A stretch of DNA of 64,000 nucleotides from Pseudoalteromonas rubra (lineage in GTDB: Bacteria; Pseudomonadota; Gammaproteobacteria; Enterobacterales; Alteromonadaceae). The stretch spans positions 273,501 to 337,500 of the forward strand of contig NZ_CP045429.1 of NCBI RefSeq assembly GCF_005886805.2. The letters run 5' to 3'. Under the pieces are notes generated by a model that had not been told where the DNA came from, ran no database searches, and worked only from the letters and a program-made list of their open reading frames with translations. Shown in pieces: positions 54,312 through 64,000 of the stretch (its first letter is position 1; each line of letters opens with the position of its first letter). A program made the position numbers and the translations under genes.

Positions 54312-54318
54312 TCCGCCG

Positions 54319-54335
54319 GGCCGCCAAGCGGCCCA
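54319..54335 (+). other. GC-rich hairpin in the rpoB-rpoC spacer
   Basis: GGGCCGC / GCGGCCC with a 3-base loop, without a T-run. A further GGGGC / GCCCT pairing lies at about 54357-54378. It may be a processing or stability element. It is not a terminator. Confidence 0.45.
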
Positions 54336-54406
54336 GACCGGACTGAAAAGAATGAAGGGGCGAGCCCAGGCTTGCCCTCAAGATTAACTCCGACAGGAGA
54401 GCTAAG

Positions 54407-57400
54407 GTGAAAGACTTACTTAAGTTTCTGAAGCAACAAAATAAGACCGAAGAATTCGATGCAATTCGTATTGGTCTTGCTTCGCCGGACATGGTGCGTT
54501 CATGGTCTTACGGTGAGGTAAAGAAACCTGAGACAATTAACTACCGTACTTTCAAGCCTGAGCGTGACGGCTTATTCTGTGCCCGTATCTTCGGCCCAGT
54601 AAAAGATTATGAGTGTTTGTGTGGTAAGTACAAGCGCTTAAAGCACCGTGGTGTGATCTGTGAGAAGTGTGGCGTTGAAGTTACACTGACTAAAGTACGC
54701 CGTGACCGCATGGGTCACATTGAGCTGGCTAGCCCAGTTGCACACATTTGGTTCCTTAAATCATTGCCGTCTCGTATCGGCCTGATGCTGGACATGACGC
54801 TTCGTGATATCGAGCGTGTACTTTACTTCGAATCATTCGTAGTAACTGAACCTGGCATGACAACGCTTGAGCGTGGTCAGCTATTAGGTGAAGAAGAGTA
54901 CCTGGATGCACTGGAAGAGCACGGTGATGAATTCGAAGCGAAGATGGGTGCCGAAGCGGTACTTGATTTGCTACGTGATTTGGACCTGGGTCAGCTAATC
55001 GCTGAAATGCGTGAAGAGCTGCCAACCATCAACTCTGAAACTAAGCGTAAGAAAATTACTAAGCGTCTTAAGTTGATGGAAGCATTCCACCAGTCAGGTA
55101 ATAACCCTGAGTGGATGGTAATGAGCGTATTACCAGTTCTGCCACCTGATCTACGTCCACTTGTACCACTGGATGGTGGTCGTTTTGCGACGTCTGATCT
55201 AAACGACTTATACCGTCGTGTTATCAACCGTAACAACCGTCTTAAGCGTCTACTTGATCTCGCTGCTCCGGATATCATCGTACGTAACGAAAAGCGTATG
55301 TTGCAAGAAGCGGTGGATGCACTACTGGATAACGGTCGTCGTGGTCGTGCGATCACAGGTTCTAACAAGCGTCCTCTGAAGTCGCTTGCAGACATGATCA
55401 AAGGTAAGCAAGGTCGTTTCCGTCAAAACCTATTAGGTAAGCGTGTAGACTACTCTGGCCGTTCTGTAATCACAGTTGGTCCTACACTGAAACTACATCA
55501 GTGTGGTCTGCCTAAGAAGATGGCACTTGAGCTATTCAAGCCATTCATCTACGGCAAACTGGAGCGCCGCGGCATGGCGACTACCATTAAAGCTGCGAAG
55601 AAGATGGTAGAGCGCGAAGTACCAGAGGTTTGGGACGTACTTGACGAAGTGATCCGTGAACACCCGGTTCTACTGAACCGTGCACCAACACTTCACAGAC
55701 TTGGTATCCAGGCGTTTGAACCAGTACTAATCGAAGGTAAAGCAATCCACCTGCACCCACTAGTGTGTGCGGCGTATAACGCTGACTTCGATGGTGACCA
55801 AATGGCGGTACACGTACCGTTGACGCTGGAAGCACAGCTTGAAGCGCGTGCGTTAATGATGTCGACCAATAACATTCTGTCTCCTGCGAATGGTGAGCCA
55901 ATCATCGTACCTTCACAGGACGTTGTATTGGGTCTGTACTACATGACGCGTGATCGTATCAATGCAAAAGGTGAAGGTATTGCCTTTAAAGATGCGAAAG
56001 AAGCTGAAAAAGCATACCGTACTGGCGCTGCAGAACTACACGCACGCGTAAAAGTACGTATCGCAGAAGTACATATTGATGGCGAAACAGGTGAACGTAA
56101 AGACGTGACTGAAGTGGTTGAAACCACGGTAGGTCGTGCGATCCTGTCTTTGATTATGCCGACTGGCCTGCCGTTTGAACTAATCAACCGTGCGCTAGGT
56201 AAAAAGCAAATCTCTGGTCTGTTGAACGAGTGTTATCGTCGTCTGGGTCTGAAAGATACCGTTATCTTCGCGGACCAAGTGATGTACACCGGTTTCCACT
56301 ATGCGATGAAGTCGGGTGTTTCTATCGGTATCAACGATATGGAAATCCCACCAACTAAAACAGGCATCATCGAAGCGGCAGAAGCTGAAGTTACAGAAAT
56401 CAACCAGCAATTCCAGTCTGGTCTTGTAACTGCGGGTGAGAAATACAACAAAGTTATCGATATCTGGTCACGTGTTAATGAAAACTTATCACGCGAGATG
56501 ATGGCGAACTTGTCGAAAGACACGGTTGTGAATGCGCAGGGTGAAGAAGAAGAGCAAGACTCTTTCAACTCAGTGTTTATGATGGCCGACTCGGGCGCAC
56601 GTGGTAGTGCTGCTCAGATCCGTCAGCTAGCCGGTATGCGTGGTCTGATGGCTCGTCCGGATGGTTCAATCATCGAAACACCTATTACAGCAAACTTCCG
56701 TGAAGGTCTGAACGTACTACAGTACTTCATCTCGACGCACGGTGCGCGTAAAGGTCTTGCGGATACCGCACTTAAGACAGCGAACTCGGGTTACCTGACT
56801 CGTCGTCTGGTAGACGTTGCACAAGATTTGGTCATCAACGAATCAGATTGTGGTACCCTTGAAGGTACAGTGATGAAGCCGCTGATTGAAGGTGGTGACG
56901 TTGTAGAGCCATTGCGTGAGCGTGTATTGGGTCGTGTTGTTGCAGAAGACGTGGTTATCCCAGGCACTGACGAAGTGCTGGTTGAACGTAACGTGATGCT
57001 TGATGAGAAGCTGTGTGACCTGTTAGAAGAGCACTCAGTGGACGAAGTAAAAGTACGTTCAGTTATCACCTGTGAAAACGACTTTGGTGTATGTGCTAAG
57101 TGTTACGGTCGTGACCTTGCTCGTGGCCACATCATCAACGCGGGTGAGTCTGTTGGTGTTATCGCGGCACAGTCAATCGGTGAGCCGGGCACACAGCTTA
57201 CGATGCGTACCTTCCACATCGGTGGTGCGGCATCTCGAGCGTCTGCAGAAAACAGCGTTCAGGTTAAGAACAACGGTAGCATGAAGCTGCACAATGCGAA
57301 GTTCGTAATCAATACCGACGGCAAGATCGTGATCACCTCACGTTCAACCGAAATTACGGTTATTGACGAGCAAGGCCGTGAGAAAGAGCGCTATAAAGTG

Positions 57401-58588
57401 CCTTACGGTGCCGTATTGTCAGTGAGTGACGGTGCAGAAGTTAAAGGTAACGACATTGTCGCGACCTGGGACCCGCATAGTCACCCAATCATCATCGAGC
57501 ACGAGTCTAAAGTATCGTTCAGCGACATCGACGATTCTAACACTGAAGCACAAACAGACGAGCTAACTGGTCTGACGCGTGTGGTTGTTAAAGACCTTGC
57601 TAAGGTGAATGCAAAAGAGCCTAAGCTGATCATTGAAAATGAAGAGCGTGGTCTGCAGGAAATTCGTCTGCCTTCGTTCACTACCATCGAAATCACAGAT
57701 GGTGCAACGGCACAGCCGGGTGACGTTCTGGCACGTATTCCGCAGGAAGGTTCGAAGACTCGTGATATCACGGGTGGTCTACCTCGAGTTGCTGACTTGT
57801 TTGAAGCGCGTAAGCCGAAAGATCCAGCAATCCTGGCAGAAATCACAGGTACCGTTAGCTTTGGTAAAGAAACCAAAGGTAAGAAGCGCCTGGTGATTAC
57901 ACCGGAAGAGGGTGATGCATACGAAGAAATGATCCCGAAATGGCGTCAGCTGAACGTGTTCGAGGGTGAGCAGGTATCTAAAGGTGAAGTTATCGCCGAT
58001 GGTCCTGAATCTCCGCACGACATCTTACGTCTGCGTGGTGTGACTGACGTATCTAATTACATCGTAAACGAAGTACAAGAAGTATATCGTCTACAGGGTG
58101 TAAAGATTAACGACAAGCACATCGAAACCATTATCCGTCAGATGCTGCGTAAATGTATCATCCTTGATGGTGGTGACAGTGAGTTCCTGGCAGGCGAACA
58201 AGCCGAAGTGGCGCGCGTTAACATCGCAAACCGTGAGCTAGAGAAACAAGGTAAGATCCCAGCGAAGTTCGAAATTCAGCTGATGGGTATTACTAAAGCC
58301 TCACTGGCAACAGAGTCTTTCATCTCTGCAGCCTCGTTCCAGGAGACGACACGTGTCCTGACTGAAGCCGCAGTAAATGGTAAGAGTGATGAGCTTCGTG
58401 GTCTGAAAGAAAACGTTATCGTGGGTCGTCTGATCCCAGCGGGTACCGGTTTCTCTTACCACTTAGATCGCATCAACCGTCGTAAGCAAAATGAAGCTGC
58501 AGTTGAAGAGCAAACTGTAAGTGCTGAAGAAGCATCTCAGGCACTGACAGACGCACTAAATGCAGACTTGCTTGGTGGCCAAGACTAA
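54407..58588 (+). CDS. rpoC: DNA-directed RNA polymerase subunit beta'
   Basis: 1393 residues, GTG start with GACAGGAG upstream. N-terminal zinc site ([15 protein letters not shown]), catalytic [12 protein letters not shown], bridge-helix/trigger-loop region ([25 protein letters not shown]), and C-terminal part. Length and order agree with E. coli RpoC (1407). No split or insertion is seen. Confidence 0.98.
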   Translation: MKDLLKFLKQQNKTEEFDAIRIGLASPDMVRSWSYGEVKKPETINYRTFKPERDGLFCARIFGPVKDYECLCGKYKRLKHRGVICEKCGVEVTLTKVRRDRMGHIELASPVAHIWFLKSLPSRIGLMLDMTLRDIERVLYFESFVVTEPGMTTLERGQLLGEEEYLDALEEHGDEFEAKMGAEAVLDLLRDLDLGQLIAEMREELPTINSETKRKKITKRLKLMEAFHQSGNNPEWMVMSVLPVLPPDLRPLVPLDGGRFATSDLNDLYRRVINRNNRLKRLLDLAAPDIIVRNEKRMLQEAVDALLDNGRRGRAITGSNKRPLKSLADMIKGKQGRFRQNLLGKRVDYSGRSVITVGPTLKLHQCGLPKKMALELFKPFIYGKLERRGMATTIKAAKKMVEREVPEVWDVLDEVIREHPVLLNRAPTLHRLGIQAFEPVLIEGKAIHLHPLVCAAYNADFDGDQMAVHVPLTLEAQLEARALMMSTNNILSPANGEPIIVPSQDVVLGLYYMTRDRINAKGEGIAFKDAKEAEKAYRTGAAELHARVKVRIAEVHIDGETGERKDVTEVVETTVGRAILSLIMPTGLPFELINRALGKKQISGLLNECYRRLGLKDTVIFADQVMYTGFHYAMKSGVSIGINDMEIPPTKTGIIEAAEAEVTEINQQFQSGLVTAGEKYNKVIDIWSRVNENLSREMMANLSKDTVVNAQGEEEEQDSFNSVFMMADSGARGSAAQIRQLAGMRGLMARPDGSIIETPITANFREGLNVLQYFISTHGARKGLADTALKTANSGYLTRRLVDVAQDLVINESDCGTLEGTVMKPLIEGGDVVEPLRERVLGRVVAEDVVIPGTDEVLVERNVMLDEKLCDLLEEHSVDEVKVRSVITCENDFGVCAKCYGRDLARGHIINAGESVGVIAAQSIGEPGTQLTMRTFHIGGAASRASAENSVQVKNNGSMKLHNAKFVINTDGKIVITSRSTEITVIDEQGREKERYKVPYGAVLSVSDGAEVKGNDIVATWDPHSHPIIIEHESKVSFSDIDDSNTEAQTDELTGLTRVVVKDLAKVNAKEPKLIIENEERGLQEIRLPSFTTIEITDGATAQPGDVLARIPQEGSKTRDITGGLPRVADLFEARKPKDPAILAEITGTVSFGKETKGKKRLVITPEEGDAYEEMIPKWRQLNVFEGEQVSKGEVIADGPESPHDILRLRGVTDVSNYIVNEVQEVYRLQGVKINDKHIETIIRQMLRKCIILDGGDSEFLAGEQAEVARVNIANRELEKQGKIPAKFEIQLMGITKASLATESFISAASFQETTRVLTEAAVNGKSDELRGLKENVIVGRLIPAGTGFSYHLDRINRRKQNEAAVEEQTVSAEEASQALTDALNADLLGGQD

Positions 58589-58616
58589 AATTGACGAAAA
58601 ACACGTCAATTGCAAT

Positions 58617-58644
58617 AAAAAGGCAGCTTTAACGCTGCCTTTTT
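58617..58644 (+). terminator. Terminator after rpoC
   Basis: GGCAGC / GCTGCC with loop TTTAAC, A-run before and TTTTT after. A second perfect hairpin AATTGACG / CGTCAATT (58589-58611) precedes it. Confidence 0.92.
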
Positions 58645-58655
58645 AGTTGTTTTGG

Positions 58656-58684
58656 TTGACAGGTTAAACTTTGCTCATTAAAAT
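58656..58684 (+). promoter_or_regulatory. Promoter of the rpsL operon
   Basis: -35 TTGACA (58656-58661, consensus), 17-base spacer, -10 TAAAAT (58679-58684), followed by a leader of about 90 bases. Confidence 0.78.
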
Positions 58685-58779
58685 TCCGCCACCCATTTAT
58701 TCGTTCGAATAACAGAACGCTTAAATTGGCGAAATTTGATTTTTTCAGTAGTAATTTTTATTAATTCAGGAGCTATTTA

Positions 58780-59154
58780 ATGGCAACTATTAACCAGCTA
58801 GTACGTAAGCCACGTCGCAGCAAGGTTACTAAGAGCAACTCAGCTGCTCTTAAAGCTTGTCCTCAAAAGCGTGGTGTATGTACTCGTGTATATACAACTA
58901 CACCTAAGAAGCCAAACTCTGCACTACGTAAAGTAGCGCGTGTTCGTCTAACGAACGGCTTCGAAGTAACATCTTACATTGGTGGTGAAGGCCACAACTT
59001 GCAAGAGCACAGTGTTATCCTAATCCGTGGTGGTCGTGTTAAAGACTTACCAGGTGTGCGTTTCCACACAGTACGTGGCGCGCTGGACTGTGCTGGTGTA
59101 AATGACCGTAAACAAGGTCGTTCTAAGTACGGTGCAAAACGTCCTAAGGGCTAA
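58780..59154 (+). CDS. rpsL: 30S ribosomal protein S12
   Basis: 124 residues. K43 ([11 protein letters not shown]) and K88 ([10 protein letters not shown]), the streptomycin-resistance positions, are wild type. D89 for methylthiolation is present. First gene of rpsL-rpsG-fusA-tuf. AGGAG precedes the ATG. Confidence 0.98.
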   Translation: MATINQLVRKPRRSKVTKSNSAALKACPQKRGVCTRVYTTTPKKPNSALRKVARVRLTNGFEVTSYIGGEGHNLQEHSVILIRGGRVKDLPGVRFHTVRGALDCAGVNDRKQGRSKYGAKRPKG

Positions 59155-59238
59155 TGGTTCTCCGTTAGTAAGGCCAAGCACTTAAGTTTTAATTTATATA
59201 TTTTGTTTTGGGAATTCGTCGTAGTAAGACGAACCTGA

Positions 59239-59727
<489 letters not shown>

Positions 59728-59754
59728 TCTGCCCAAGACCTTTAAGAGGATAAT

Positions 59755-61869
59755 ATGGCACGTACAACTCCTATTGAGCGTTACCGTAATATCGGTATTT
59801 GTGCTCACGTAGATGCGGGGAAAACCACCACCACGGAACGTGTACTTTATTACACGGGCCTGTCTCACAAAATTGGTGAGGTGCATGATGGTGCCGCAAC
59901 TATGGACTGGATGGAGCAGGAGCAGGAGCGTGGTATTACCATCACTTCTGCTGCGACCACGTGTTTCTGGAAAGGGATGGATGCTCAGTTTGATGAGCAT
60001 CGTATAAACATCATCGATACTCCCGGACACGTAGACTTCACCATCGAAGTAGAACGTTCATTACGTGTACTAGATGGCGCTGTAGTCGTATTATGTGCTT
60101 CATCAGGTGTACAACCACAAACGGAAACCGTTTGGCGTCAGGCGAACAAGTACGAAGTACCTCGCATGATTTTCGTCAACAAAATGGACCGTACCGGTGC
60201 AGACTTTCTGGCCGTTGTGGATCAGGTGAAAAAGCGTCTTGGCGCTGCACCTGTGCCAATTCAGTTACCAATCGGTGCTGAAGATGAATTTAAAGGTGTT
60301 ATCGATCTCATCAAGATGAAAGCCATCAACTGGAATGCTGAAGACCAGGGGATGACTTTCAACTATGAAGAGATCCCGGCAGAGCTTCAGGAGCTGGCAG
60401 AAGAGTGGCGCGCAGAGCTACTCGAATCTGCCGCAGAAGCATCTGAAGAGCTAATGGACAAATATCTTGAAGAAGGTGAACTGAGCGAGGCCGAAATTAA
60501 GGCCGCGATCCGTCAGCGTACATTGAACAATGAAATTGTGCCAATGAGCTGTGGTAGTGCATTCAAGAACAAAGGTGTTCAGGCTGTGCTTGATGCCGTG
60601 ATTGAATACATGCCGTCTCCAACAGAGGTTAAAGAGATCCAGGGTATCCTGGACGATGAAAGCGAAGCAACGCGTCCTGCGGACGATGATGCGCCGTTTT
60701 CTGCTCTGGCGTTTAAAATCGCCACCGACCCATTTGTTGGTACGCTTACCTTCTTCCGAGTTTATTCCGGCACAGTAGGTCAGGGTGACTCGGTTTATAA
60801 CCCAGTTAAAGGCAAAAAAGAGCGCTTTGGACGTATCGTTCAGATGCACTCTAACTCGCGTGAAGAGATCAAAGAAGTTCGCGCCGGGGACATTGCCGCT
60901 GCAATTGGTATGAAGGACGTCACCACAGGTGACACGCTTTGTGCTCATGATGCTGTTATCACGTTAGAGCGTATGGAATTTCCAGAGCCTGTGATTTCGG
61001 TTGCAGTAGAGCCTAAGACCGTTGCTGACCAAGAAAAAATGGGTATCGCGCTAGGTAAGCTGGCTGCGGAAGACCCGTCTTTCAGAGTTGAAACCGACGA
61101 AGAATCAGGCCAAACCATTATTTCAGGTATGGGTGAACTCCACCTGGATATCATCGTAGATCGTATGAAGCGTGAATTCAGTGTTGAATGTAACGTAGGT
61201 AAGCCTCAAGTTGCTTATCGTGAAACGATCCGCGGTTCGGTTGAAGCCGAAGGTAAATTCGTACGTCAATCAGGCGGACGCGGCCAATATGGTCACGTTT
61301 GGTTGAAGCTCGAACCTATGGAAGTTGCTGATGAAGACGCACCGATTTACGAATTCGTTAATGAAATCGTAGGTGGTGCAGTACCTAAGGAATACATTCC
61401 TGCGGTTGACAAAGGCATCCAGGAACAGATGAAGCAAGGTGTTCTTGCTGGTTATCCTATGCTGGGTGTGAAAGCTACCTTGTTTGATGGCTCATTCCAT
61501 GATGTTGACTCAAACGAGATGGCGTTTAAGATTGCCGGCGCAATGGGCTTTAAGAAGGGCGCGCTTGATGCGCAGCCAGTGATTCTTGAACCCGTTATGA
61601 AGGTAGAAGTCACCACCCCTGAAGCAAACATGGGTGATGTCGTTGGCGACCTGAACCGTCGTCGAGGCATAATCGAAGGTATGGACGACTCATTTGGTGG
61701 TCTGAAGCAAGTTAATGCTCAGGTCCCGCTGTCTGAAATGTTTGGTTATGCAACTGATCTTCGTTCTGCAACACAAGGTCGAGCTTCGTACTCAATGGAA
61801 TTTTCCAAGTACGCAGAAGCGGCGAAAAACGTTGCTGACGCAATTATTGCAGCTCGCGCTGTTAAGTAA
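59755..61869 (+). CDS. fusA: Elongation factor G
   Basis: 704 residues with all five domains. G1 [15 protein letters not shown]2 REQ-like [13 protein letters not shown]3 DTPGHVDF, G4 NKMDR; domain [17 protein letters not shown]. It catalyses translocation. AAGAGGA precedes the ATG. Confidence 0.98.
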   Translation: MARTTPIERYRNIGICAHVDAGKTTTTERVLYYTGLSHKIGEVHDGAATMDWMEQEQERGITITSAATTCFWKGMDAQFDEHRINIIDTPGHVDFTIEVERSLRVLDGAVVVLCASSGVQPQTETVWRQANKYEVPRMIFVNKMDRTGADFLAVVDQVKKRLGAAPVPIQLPIGAEDEFKGVIDLIKMKAINWNAEDQGMTFNYEEIPAELQELAEEWRAELLESAAEASEELMDKYLEEGELSEAEIKAAIRQRTLNNEIVPMSCGSAFKNKGVQAVLDAVIEYMPSPTEVKEIQGILDDESEATRPADDDAPFSALAFKIATDPFVGTLTFFRVYSGTVGQGDSVYNPVKGKKERFGRIVQMHSNSREEIKEVRAGDIAAAIGMKDVTTGDTLCAHDAVITLERMEFPEPVISVAVEPKTVADQEKMGIALGKLAAEDPSFRVETDEESGQTIISGMGELHLDIIVDRMKREFSVECNVGKPQVAYRETIRGSVEAEGKFVRQSGGRGQYGHVWLKLEPMEVADEDAPIYEFVNEIVGGAVPKEYIPAVDKGIQEQMKQGVLAGYPMLGVKATLFDGSFHDVDSNEMAFKIAGAMGFKKGALDAQPVILEPVMKVEVTTPEANMGDVVGDLNRRRGIIEGMDDSFGGLKQVNAQVPLSEMFGYATDLRSATQGRASYSMEFSKYAEAAKNVADAIIAARAVK

Positions 61870-61926
61870 TTTTAGTTCGGTCCGGTCTTAGGGCTGGACT
61901 TTAATTTCTTTATAGGAATTTTTAAA

Positions 61927-63111
61927 ATGGCAAAAGAAAAGTTTGAACGTTCGAAACCGCACGTTAACGTTGGTACTATCGGCCACGTTGACCACGGTAA
62001 AACTACCCTAACTGCAGCAATCACTAACGTACTTGCAAAAGTATACGGTGGTGAAGCGAAAGACTTCGCATCAATCGATAACGCTCCAGAAGAGCGTGAG
62101 CGTGGTATCACAATCTCAACTTCACACGTTGAGTATGACACTCCAACTCGCCACTACGCGCACGTTGACTGTCCTGGACACGCTGACTACGTTAAAAACA
62201 TGATCACTGGTGCTGCTCAGATGGACGGCGCGATCCTGGTAGTTGCTGCAACTGACGGTCCTATGCCTCAAACTCGTGAGCACATCCTACTTTCTCGTCA
62301 GGTTGGTGTACCTTACATCATCGTATTCATGAACAAATGTGACATGGTTGACGACGAAGAGCTTCTAGAGCTAGTAGAGATGGAAGTTCGTGAACTTCTT
62401 TCTGAGTACGACTTCCCAGGTGATGACCTGCCTCTAATCCAGGGTTCAGCTCTTAAAGCGCTAGAAGGCGAGAAAGAGTGGGAAGACAAGATCGTTGAGC
62501 TTGCAGAAGCACTAGATTCTTACATCCCAGAGCCAGAGCGTGACATCGATAAGCCGTTCATCATGCCTATCGAAGACGTATTCTCAATCCAGGGTCGTGG
62601 TACTGTTGTAACTGGCCGTGTTGAAGCTGGTATCATCAACGTGAACGACGAAGTTGAAATCGTAGGTATCAAAGAAACTACGAAGACAACTTGTACAGGT
62701 GTTGAAATGTTCCGTAAGCTGCTTGACGAAGGTCGTGCAGGTGAGAACATCGGTGCCCTTCTACGTGGTACTAAGCGTGATGAAGTTGAGCGTGGTCAGG
62801 TTCTTTGTAAGCCTGGTTCAATCAACCCACACACTAAGTTCACTTCAGAAGTATACGTACTGTCTAAAGATGAAGGTGGCCGTCATACTCCATTCTTCAA
62901 AGGCTACCGTCCACAGTTCTACTTCCGTACAACTGACGTAACTGGTAACGTTGAGCTTCCAGAAGGCGTAGAAATGGTAATGCCTGGTGACAACATCAAG
63001 ATGACTGTTGAGCTAATCGTTCCAATCGCGATGGACGAAGGTCTACGTTTCGCGATCCGTGAAGGTGGCCGTACAGTTGGTGCTGGTGTTGTAGCTACAA
63101 TCGTAGAATAA
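61927..63111 (+). CDS. tuf: Elongation factor Tu
   Basis: 394 residues. G1 [15 protein letters not shown]3 [13 protein letters not shown]4 NKCD; domain II-III ends with [15 protein letters not shown]. Delivers aminoacyl-tRNA to the A site. Alteromonadales usually carry a second copy elsewhere; only one is in the window. Confidence 0.98.
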   Translation: MAKEKFERSKPHVNVGTIGHVDHGKTTLTAAITNVLAKVYGGEAKDFASIDNAPEERERGITISTSHVEYDTPTRHYAHVDCPGHADYVKNMITGAAQMDGAILVVAATDGPMPQTREHILLSRQVGVPYIIVFMNKCDMVDDEELLELVEMEVRELLSEYDFPGDDLPLIQGSALKALEGEKEWEDKIVELAEALDSYIPEPERDIDKPFIMPIEDVFSIQGRGTVVTGRVEAGIINVNDEVEIVGIKETTKTTCTGVEMFRKLLDEGRAGENIGALLRGTKRDEVERGQVLCKPGSINPHTKFTSEVYVLSKDEGGRHTPFFKGYRPQFYFRTTDVTGNVELPEGVEMVMPGDNIKMTVELIVPIAMDEGLRFAIREGGRTVGAGVVATIVE

Positions 63112-63135
63112 TCTACAGATTGCAGTAACACTTTG

Positions 63136-63162
63136 AAAAAGGTCGCTTAGGCGGCCTTTTTT
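63136..63162 (+). terminator. Terminator after tuf
   Basis: AAAAAGGTCGC / GCGGCCTTTTTT with loop TTAG and one G-U pair. Confidence 0.9.
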
Positions 63163-63587
63163 AATGCCTGAAATATGAGAAAAGTGGGGCGTTCAGTTAA
63201 ACTGGCTCATTTCACCTTGCGCAAAGGAAATGCCAGTGCAAGCACTGTGTCATTAGCCCTTTGCACGATAGGTGACGCTCTCTACAGGGGGATGTAGGTG
63301 CTAGTTGCAACTATCGTTGAGTAATATCGACTTTAGTTAATGCAAATAAGCATTGTAAAAAAGGTCACTTCGGTGGTCTTTTTTAATGTCTGAGTGAAAG
63401 TTGTCATTTGAAGGCACGTCTTCCACAAGGCAATGCAGGTGAGCAGGGTGTTCCGTTAAACTGGCCTATTTCCTTTACGTGAGAGACGTCACTACCTATC
63501 AGGTAACATCTGTGCTAGCTGCATCTACCCCACTAGAATTTCAATAATAAATTTAATGAAATAGATTTAACCCATAAGAAGTAAAAT
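63163..63587. repeat. Degenerate tandem duplication downstream of tuf
   Basis: About 425 bases without a supported ORF. The right half repeats elements of the left half in the same order at a distance of 214-259 bases: the terminator plus TTTTTTAATG-CTGA (63136 and 63357), GTTAAACTGGC-ATTTC (63196 and 63455), and GTGCTAG-TGCA-CTA (63298 and 63512). The two copies have diverged by substitutions and indels. I see no transposase or tRNA signature. Confidence 0.6.
63357..63384 (+). terminator. Second terminator downstream of tuf
   Basis: AAAAAAGGTCAC / GGTGGTCTTTTTT, loop TTC, with two G-U pairs. It is a diverged copy of the first tuf terminator. Confidence 0.75.
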
Positions 63588-64000
63588 ATGAAGTCTGTAA
63601 TAAAGCTCTTATTCTCCCCTATCGTAATTTTGTTCTTAAGCGGCTGTGTAAGCACTTTTATTCCTCCCGTAGAGAACTTTCAACCGGTGAATAACCCTAA
63701 GGTTGCTGTACTTGTCCAGGTTCAGGATCAGTTTACTCATACTCATTACGGCACTACGATATTCAATAACTTTGTCAAAAAGTATGACACTAATCCCTCG
63801 ATAAAAGCAGAGATCTTTGCAACGATTAAAAGCAAGCTTGAAGCCGAAGTAAATGCTGAGGTTGTTCCGCTTGAGGAAATTATCGACGCTCAAGAGGAAG
63901 AGCTTAACTTAGTTGCTATTGTAGATAAGAAATGGAAATACACTTATGAGGGGGAACGTGTACGTGAAGCGCTTCTGTCTGAGGGAGTTACTGCAACCAT
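63588..64000 (+). CDS. Predicted lipoprotein, 3' end outside the window
   Basis: The frame is open from ATG 63588 to the window end (137 residues visible). Residues 1-19 are a signal peptide with lipobox LSGC and Cys20 as the lipid site. After it, VSTFIPPVENFQPVNNPKVA leads into a mixed alpha/beta part with VAVLVQVQDQ and a Lys/Glu-rich helix. I do not recognise the family. The +2 residue is Val, so outer-membrane targeting would be expected by the E. coli Lol rule. AAGAAG lies upstream of the start. Confidence 0.7.
   Translation, partial: MKSVIKLLFSPIVILFLSGCVSTFIPPVENFQPVNNPKVAVLVQVQDQFTHTHYGTTIFNNFVKKYDTNPSIKAEIFATIKSKLEAEVNAEVVPLEEIIDAQEEELNLVAIVDKKWKYTYEGERVREALLSEGVTAT

Overview
The window looks like a chromosomal core segment of a marine gammaproteobacterium of the order Alteromonadales, most likely Pseudoalteromonas. 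The reasons are the gene orders psd-rsgA / orn, rpsF-priB-rpsR-rplI, dnaB-alr and tRNA-Trp-secE-nusG-rplKAJL-rpoBC-rpsLG-fusA-tuf, a TPP-riboswitch thiamine operon with a thiD-thiE fusion and thiO instead of thiH, and moderate GC. The genus is inferred from gene content; no search was run.

Layout. 1-936: 3' part of an HDOD-domain gene. 1259-5061: arginine succinyltransferase genes astC-astA-astD. 5.2-7.0 kb: a small conserved protein, an OsmC-like protein and speD. 7.0-10.1 kb: a TonB-dependent receptor (minus strand), a hotdog thioesterase and a META lipoprotein. 10.2-16.8 kb: TPP riboswitch and thiC-thiO-thiS-thiG-thiDE-thiF. 16.84-17.01 kb: a short gene for a double-glycine leader peptide with a Cys-rich core, which looks like an orphan RiPP precursor. 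17.1-19.8 kb: psd and rsgA (minus) and orn (plus). 19.8-20.8 kb: five identical tRNA-Gly(GCC) genes mixed with four chimeric tRNA-like repeats and one 3' tRNA fragment. 21.0-22.5 kb: rpsF-priB-rpsR-rplI. 22.9-26.4 kb: minor pilin operon ending in a large PilX-like protein, without pilY1. 26.5-28.5 kb: ECF sigma factor, probable anti-sigma factor and a DUF4097-type repeat protein. 28.6-31.2 kb: dnaB-alr. 31.2-35.1 kb (minus): YjbQ, CheX-like, Zur and a GGDEF/EAL protein. 35.4-36.7 kb: YbaK-type deacylase, an unrecognised protein, and tRNA-Ile(CAU) with a broken tandem copy. 37.0-44.4 kb (minus): sulfate assimilation genes cysG-cysD-cysN-SLC13 permease-cysC-cysQ and a cupin. 44.9-46.1 kb: deoC and an unrecognised protein. 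46.2-63.1 kb: the transcription/translation block from tRNA-Trp to tuf. 63.1-64.0 kb: duplicated terminator region and the start of a lipoprotein gene.

How the genes work together. The thiamine operon makes both HMP-PP (thiC, thiD part) and thiazole phosphate (thiO, thiS, thiG, thiF) and joins them (thiE part), under TPP feedback. The cys block takes sulfate into the cell, activates it to APS and PAPS, removes PAP, and makes the siroheme needed by sulfite reductase. The ribosomal and RNA polymerase block carries recognisable control elements: an rpsF leader, an rplK promoter nested inside the nusG terminator, an L10 leader before rplJ and an attenuator-like hairpin before rpoB.

The most unusual features are the orphan RiPP-like precursor, the tRNA-derived chimeric repeats (two tRNA families broken at the same D-loop point), the large PilX-like tip pilin with Lys at position +5, and the promoter inside a terminator loop.
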